Shown piece by piece: positions 60,773 through 64,000 of a stretch of 64,000 nt of DNA; within the stretch, counting starts at the first letter, position 1, and every line of letters starts with the position of its first letter. The stretch is from NCBI RefSeq assembly GCF_014648895.1, contig NZ_BMRZ01000017.1, positions 1 through 64,000 of the forward strand, written 5' to 3'. This stretch comes from Streptomyces tanashiensis (lineage in GTDB: Bacteria > Actinomycetota > Actinomycetes > Streptomycetales > Streptomycetaceae). The translations under genes were made by a program, and so were the position numbers. Under the pieces are notes generated by a model, which saw only the letters and a list, made by a program, of their open reading frames with translations, had not been told where the DNA came from and ran no database searches.

Positions 60773-62746
60773 TTGCTCCGTCCCGCGTCGCGCAGACGTC
60801 CGTCACCGATCCGAGTGCCGGGGGCGGTGGGCGCCCTGGCGTCCGTCGCCCTGCTGCTTCCCCTGCTGTCCGCCGCCCCGCCCGCCGGCGCCGACGTGCC
60901 CGAGGCGGGTGTCCTGCAAGGGCAGTTCGCTCGGGCGGCCGAGCGTCAGGGCGTGCCCGTGAGCGTGCTGCTCGCCGTCTCCTACCTGCAGTCGCGGTGG
61001 GACACCCACGGCGGGGCGCCGAGTGTGACCGGCGGCTACGGGCCGATGCACCTGACGGACGCGGTGACGGCGCTGGCCCGGACCGCCCCGCACCACTCCG
61101 AGGGCGAGGAGGACGCCCGCGGCGACTCCTCGCGCCCGGTCCGCACGGGCGGCGACGCCCCGGTGCCGGCGCCCGCCGAGCCGCCCGAGCGCCTGCGGAC
61201 GCTGGAGCGTGCGTCCGCGCTGTCCGGGATCCCGGCCGAGGAGCTGCGCACCGTGCCTGCGGCGAACATCGAGGGCGGGGCGGCGCTGCTCGCGGCGGCG
61301 CAGCGGGAGGCCGGGCTTCCGGCGAGCGCGGACCCGGCCGACTGGTACGGGGCGGTGGCGCGGTACTCCGGCGCGGACGACTCCGCGACGGCGGCGACGT
61401 ACGCGGACGACGTGTTCGACGTGATCCGGACCGGGGAGACCCGGACGACGGACAGCGGGCAGGTGGTGACGCTCACGGCCGCCCCGGCGGTCGCGCCCGC
61501 CACCGGTCAGGTGGCGGATCTGGGGCTGCGCCGGCCCGCCGCCGGGCCCGTGGAGTGCCCGGCCTCCGTGGCCTGCGAGTGGGTCCCGGCGCCGTACGAG
61601 GAGTTCGGCGACGGCGACTACGGCAACCACGACAAGGCGAACCGGCCCGCATCCCAGTCGATCGACTACATCGTGATCCATGACACCGAGGCCGACTGGA
61701 ACACCACCCTGAAGCTGGTGCAGGATCCGACGTACGTGTCCTGGCAGTACTCGCTGCGGTCCTCCGACGGGCACATCGCCCAGCACGTGCCGCTGAAGGA
61801 CGTGGCCTGGCACGCGGGCAACTGGTTCGTGAACGCCAAGTCGGTGGGGCTGGAGCACGAGGGCTTCCTGACCTCGCCGGACTCCTGGTACACGGAGGCG
61901 ATGTACCGGACGTCGGCGCGCCTGGTGCGGTACCTCGCCGGCCGGTACGGCATCCCGCTGGACCGGCAGCACATCCTGGGCCACGACAACGTGCCGGGCA
62001 CGGTGGCGTCCACGATCAAGAACATGCACACCGACCCCGGCCCGTACTGGGACTGGGCGCACTACTTCCGGCTGCTCGGCCGTCCGATCACCCCGAGCGC
62101 CGGTCCGCACGCGGGCGTGGTGACGGTCCGGCCCGACTACAGCTCCCACCAGCCGGTCTACACGGGCTGTGTGACGGCGGGGCAGGCGTGTGTGCCGCAC
62201 GGCAGCGGGGCGGTGCGCCTGCACACCGCCCCGAGCGCCGACGCGCCCCTGGTGAAGGACATCGGCCTGCGGCCGGGCGGGCAGGACTCCACGACCGGGG
62301 TCAACGACACCGGGGCGCGGGCCTCGACCGGACAGAGCTTCGCGGTGGCGGAGCGCCGGGGGGACTGGACGGCGGTCTGGTACCTCGGGCAGAAGGCGTG
62401 GTTCTCGAACCCGGTGAAGGAGCCGACCGCGGTGAACGCGCGGGGTCTCGTCCTGACGCCCCGGGAGGGTCTCGCGGAGGTGCCGGTGTACGGGCGGGCG
62501 TATCCGGAGGCCTCGGCCTATCCGGCGGGTGTGCCGGTGCAGTCGGTGTCGCCGCTGCCGTACAAGCTGCTCGCGGGCCAGCGGTACGTGGTGGGCGGGC
62601 GCACCCCCGGCGAGTACTACTTCGCGCCGGTGTTCGATCCGAGCGGCCACACGGTCGTCCGGGGCCAGGAGGAGTACTACCAGATCCAGTTCGGCCACCG
62701 GGTCGCCTTCGTGAAGGCGGCTGACGTGCGGGTTTCCCGGGCCTGA
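60773..62746 (+). CDS. secreted N-acetylmuramoyl-L-alanine amidase (Amidase_2)
   Basis: The 657-residue protein has a signal peptide (LASVALLLPLLSAAPPAGAD) and a first helical part (residues 40-190, lytic-transglycosylase-like opening). The Amidase_2 domain follows, with zinc ligands in YIVIHDTEADWN, VGLEHEGFL and ILGHDNVPG. The C-terminal 250 residues are SH3-like repeats. It cleaves cell-wall peptidoglycan. The start is TTG at 60773, which has GGAGG six bases before; no ATG or GTG is as well placed. Confidence 0.9.
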   Translation: MLRPASRRRPSPIRVPGAVGALASVALLLPLLSAAPPAGADVPEAGVLQGQFARAAERQGVPVSVLLAVSYLQSRWDTHGGAPSVTGGYGPMHLTDAVTALARTAPHHSEGEEDARGDSSRPVRTGGDAPVPAPAEPPERLRTLERASALSGIPAEELRTVPAANIEGGAALLAAAQREAGLPASADPADWYGAVARYSGADDSATAATYADDVFDVIRTGETRTTDSGQVVTLTAAPAVAPATGQVADLGLRRPAAGPVECPASVACEWVPAPYEEFGDGDYGNHDKANRPASQSIDYIVIHDTEADWNTTLKLVQDPTYVSWQYSLRSSDGHIAQHVPLKDVAWHAGNWFVNAKSVGLEHEGFLTSPDSWYTEAMYRTSARLVRYLAGRYGIPLDRQHILGHDNVPGTVASTIKNMHTDPGPYWDWAHYFRLLGRPITPSAGPHAGVVTVRPDYSSHQPVYTGCVTAGQACVPHGSGAVRLHTAPSADAPLVKDIGLRPGGQDSTTGVNDTGARASTGQSFAVAERRGDWTAVWYLGQKAWFSNPVKEPTAVNARGLVLTPREGLAEVPVYGRAYPEASAYPAGVPVQSVSPLPYKLLAGQRYVVGGRTPGEYYFAPVFDPSGHTVVRGQEEYYQIQFGHRVAFVKAADVRVSRA

Positions 62747-62769
62747 GGACGGACCGGCCGAAAGGTGCG

Positions 62770-62802
62770 GGGTGGTGCCGGACGTGGGGTCCGGCACCAC
62801 CC
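62770..62802. terminator. terminator hairpin after the amidase gene
   Basis: Arms GGTGGTGCCGGAC and GTCCGGCACCACC (one further G-C pair outside) around a five-base loop GTGGG. Confidence 0.8.
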
Positions 62803-62905
62803 TTCCGGCGTTCATACGACTATTCGGGAGATCGCGTGCGCCGTACGGGCGACGGGTAAGGCTGGGCCGGTCACCGACCCAGCTCACCGGAAGGCCCCCC
62901 AGCAC

Positions 62906-64000
62906 ATGCCTCAGCCCTTCGTTATGCCGGATTTCTATGTCCCGTATCCGGCACGGCTCAATCCCCATGTGGAGGCCGCCCGCACGCACACGCGTGACTG
63001 GGCGCGGGAGATGGGGATGCTGGAGGGCTCGGGAGTCTGGGAGGAGCACGACCTCGACTCCCACGACTACGCGCTGCTCTGCGCGTACACGCACCCGGAC
63101 TGCGACGAGGGGGTCCTGAACCTCGTCACCGACTGGTACACGTGGGTCTTCTTCTTCGACGACCACTTCCTGGAGGTCTTCAAGCGCACCCAGGACCGTG
63201 CGGGCAGCAAGGCCTATCTGGACCGGCTGCCGCTCTTCATGCCGGCGGACCCGGCGGCGGGCATGCCCGAGCCGACCAACCCCGTCGAGGCGGGTCTCGC
63301 GGACCTCTGGCGGCGGACCGTCCCCTCGATGTCCGAGGGCTGGCGGGTGCGGTTCGCGGAGGCGACGGAGCACCTGCTGTACGAGTCGCTGTGGGAGCTC
63401 GACAACATCAACGAGGGACGGGTCGCCAACCCCCTGGAGTACATCGAGATGCGCCGCAAGGTGGGCGGCGCGCCCTGGTCGGCCGGGCTCGTCGAGTACG
63501 CGGCGGGGGCCGAGGTCCCCGGGCAGGTGGCCTGGTCGCGGCCGCTGCGCGTGCTCAGGGACGCCTTCTCGGACGCCGTGCACCTGCGCAACGACCTCTT
63601 CTCGTACCAGCGCGAGGTGGAGGACGAGGGCGAGAACAGCAACGGCGTCCTGGTCCTGGAGCGGTTCCTCGGCTGCACGACCCAGGAGGCGGCGAACGCC
63701 GTCAACGACCTGCTGACCTCGCGGGTCCAGCAGTTCGAGAACACGGCTTTGACCGAAGTGCCGCTGCTCGCCGCCGAGAAGGGCCTCACCCCTCAGGAGT
63801 GCGCGGCCGTGGCGGCGTACGCGAAGGGTCTCCAGGACTGGCAGTCCGGCGGCCACGAGTGGCACATGCGCTCCAGCCGGTACATGAACGAGGGCATGGT
63901 CGGCGGGCCTTCGCACCTGGACGGGATCATCGGCACCTCCGCGCTCGACATCCGGACCCTCTTCGGGCGGCCCGCGGCCGCCCGGCACCGGGCGTTCACG
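62906..64000 (+). CDS. geoA: geosmin synthase, N-terminal half (C-terminus cut by window edge)
   Basis: The 365 residues present match the N-terminal germacradienol-forming half of bifunctional geosmin synthase. They have the metal motif DDHFLE near residues 85-90 and NDLFSYQREVE, which coordinate magnesium and diphosphate. Farnesyl diphosphate is converted to germacradienol here; the missing C-terminal half makes geosmin. The start MPQPFVMPDFYVPYPARLN is typical of Streptomyces. GGAAGG lies upstream. Confidence 0.95.
   Translation, partial: MPQPFVMPDFYVPYPARLNPHVEAARTHTRDWAREMGMLEGSGVWEEHDLDSHDYALLCAYTHPDCDEGVLNLVTDWYTWVFFFDDHFLEVFKRTQDRAGSKAYLDRLPLFMPADPAAGMPEPTNPVEAGLADLWRRTVPSMSEGWRVRFAEATEHLLYESLWELDNINEGRVANPLEYIEMRRKVGGAPWSAGLVEYAAGAEVPGQVAWSRPLRVLRDAFSDAVHLRNDLFSYQREVEDEGENSNGVLVLERFLGCTTQEAANAVNDLLTSRVQQFENTALTEVPLLAAEKGLTPQECAAVAAYAKGLQDWQSGGHEWHMRSSRYMNEGMVGGPSHLDGIIGTSALDIRTLFGRPAAARHRAFT

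Noticed and set aside
60803..63988. Minus-strand frame of over 1000 codons opposite the amidase and geosmin synthase genes
   Set aside because: The plus-strand genes show clear motifs; the opposite frame has none.
62906..64000. Larger terpene biosynthetic cluster around geosmin synthase
   Set aside because: Neighbouring genes are a cell-wall amidase and regulators; no prenyltransferase or P450 is in the window.

Overview
The window is high-GC DNA with codon third positions almost always G or C and dense genes on both strands. It ends in the N-terminal half of a geosmin synthase. It also carries an NsdA-type developmental regulator and a gene with a TTA (bldA-dependent) codon, so a Streptomyces chromosome is the likely source. 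No rRNA, tRNA, CRISPR array, transposase or integrase was seen.

Layout. (1) 1-6.4 kb: the end of an alpha/beta hydrolase gene, then a translationally coupled sugar ABC importer operon (binding protein, two permeases) that ends in a large LuxR-type (LAL) ATPase regulator. (2) 6.4-15.4 kb: a run of minus-strand detoxification and stress genes (two paralogous alpha/beta hydrolases, an HSL-type esterase, an amidohydrolase, a YaaH-type membrane protein, GNAT, a disulfide-type flavoprotein reductase coupled to a Dps ferritin, DoxX, isochorismatase). (3) 15.7-18.6 kb: a membrane protein behind a candidate iron box, then a VWA-domain exported pair. (4) 18.6-20.3 kb: an MFS exporter and divergent MerR gene sharing a palindromic operator. 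(5) 20.3-23.9 kb: an ABC ATPase, leuA and a divergent FadR-type regulator. (6) 24-27 kb: an exported molybdenum hydroxylase. (7) 27-34.8 kb: assorted single genes, a pseudogene of an NPCBM protein, and a quinone-oxidoreductase/MarR pair around a double operator.

(8) 34.8-46.5 kb is the most interesting block. A six-gene operon encodes a peptide-type ABC importer (binding protein, two permeases, fused double ATPase), a formylglycine-generating enzyme and a cytoplasmic sulfatase. It is preceded by a 23-residue cysteine-containing leader peptide of the actinobacterial sulfur-gene type. A ROK repressor gene lies just upstream, and an AtsK/TauD-type dioxygenase is divergent from it. Together they look like an import-then-desulfurate system for organic sulfate esters under cysteine attenuation.

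(9) 46.5-55.8 kb holds a cupin, an SPW protein, a DUF805 protein, a GNAT-AAA+ fusion, a PfkB kinase, a YdeI-like protein, GNAT, an F420-reductase-like protein, a threonine-synthase-like PLP enzyme and a proline-rich conserved hypothetical. (10) 55.9-64 kb holds a PAS-PP2C phosphatase, the NsdA-like regulator with a divergent TTA-containing kinase-like gene, a secreted amidase and geosmin synthase. Functions come from motif recognition by eye; no database search was run.
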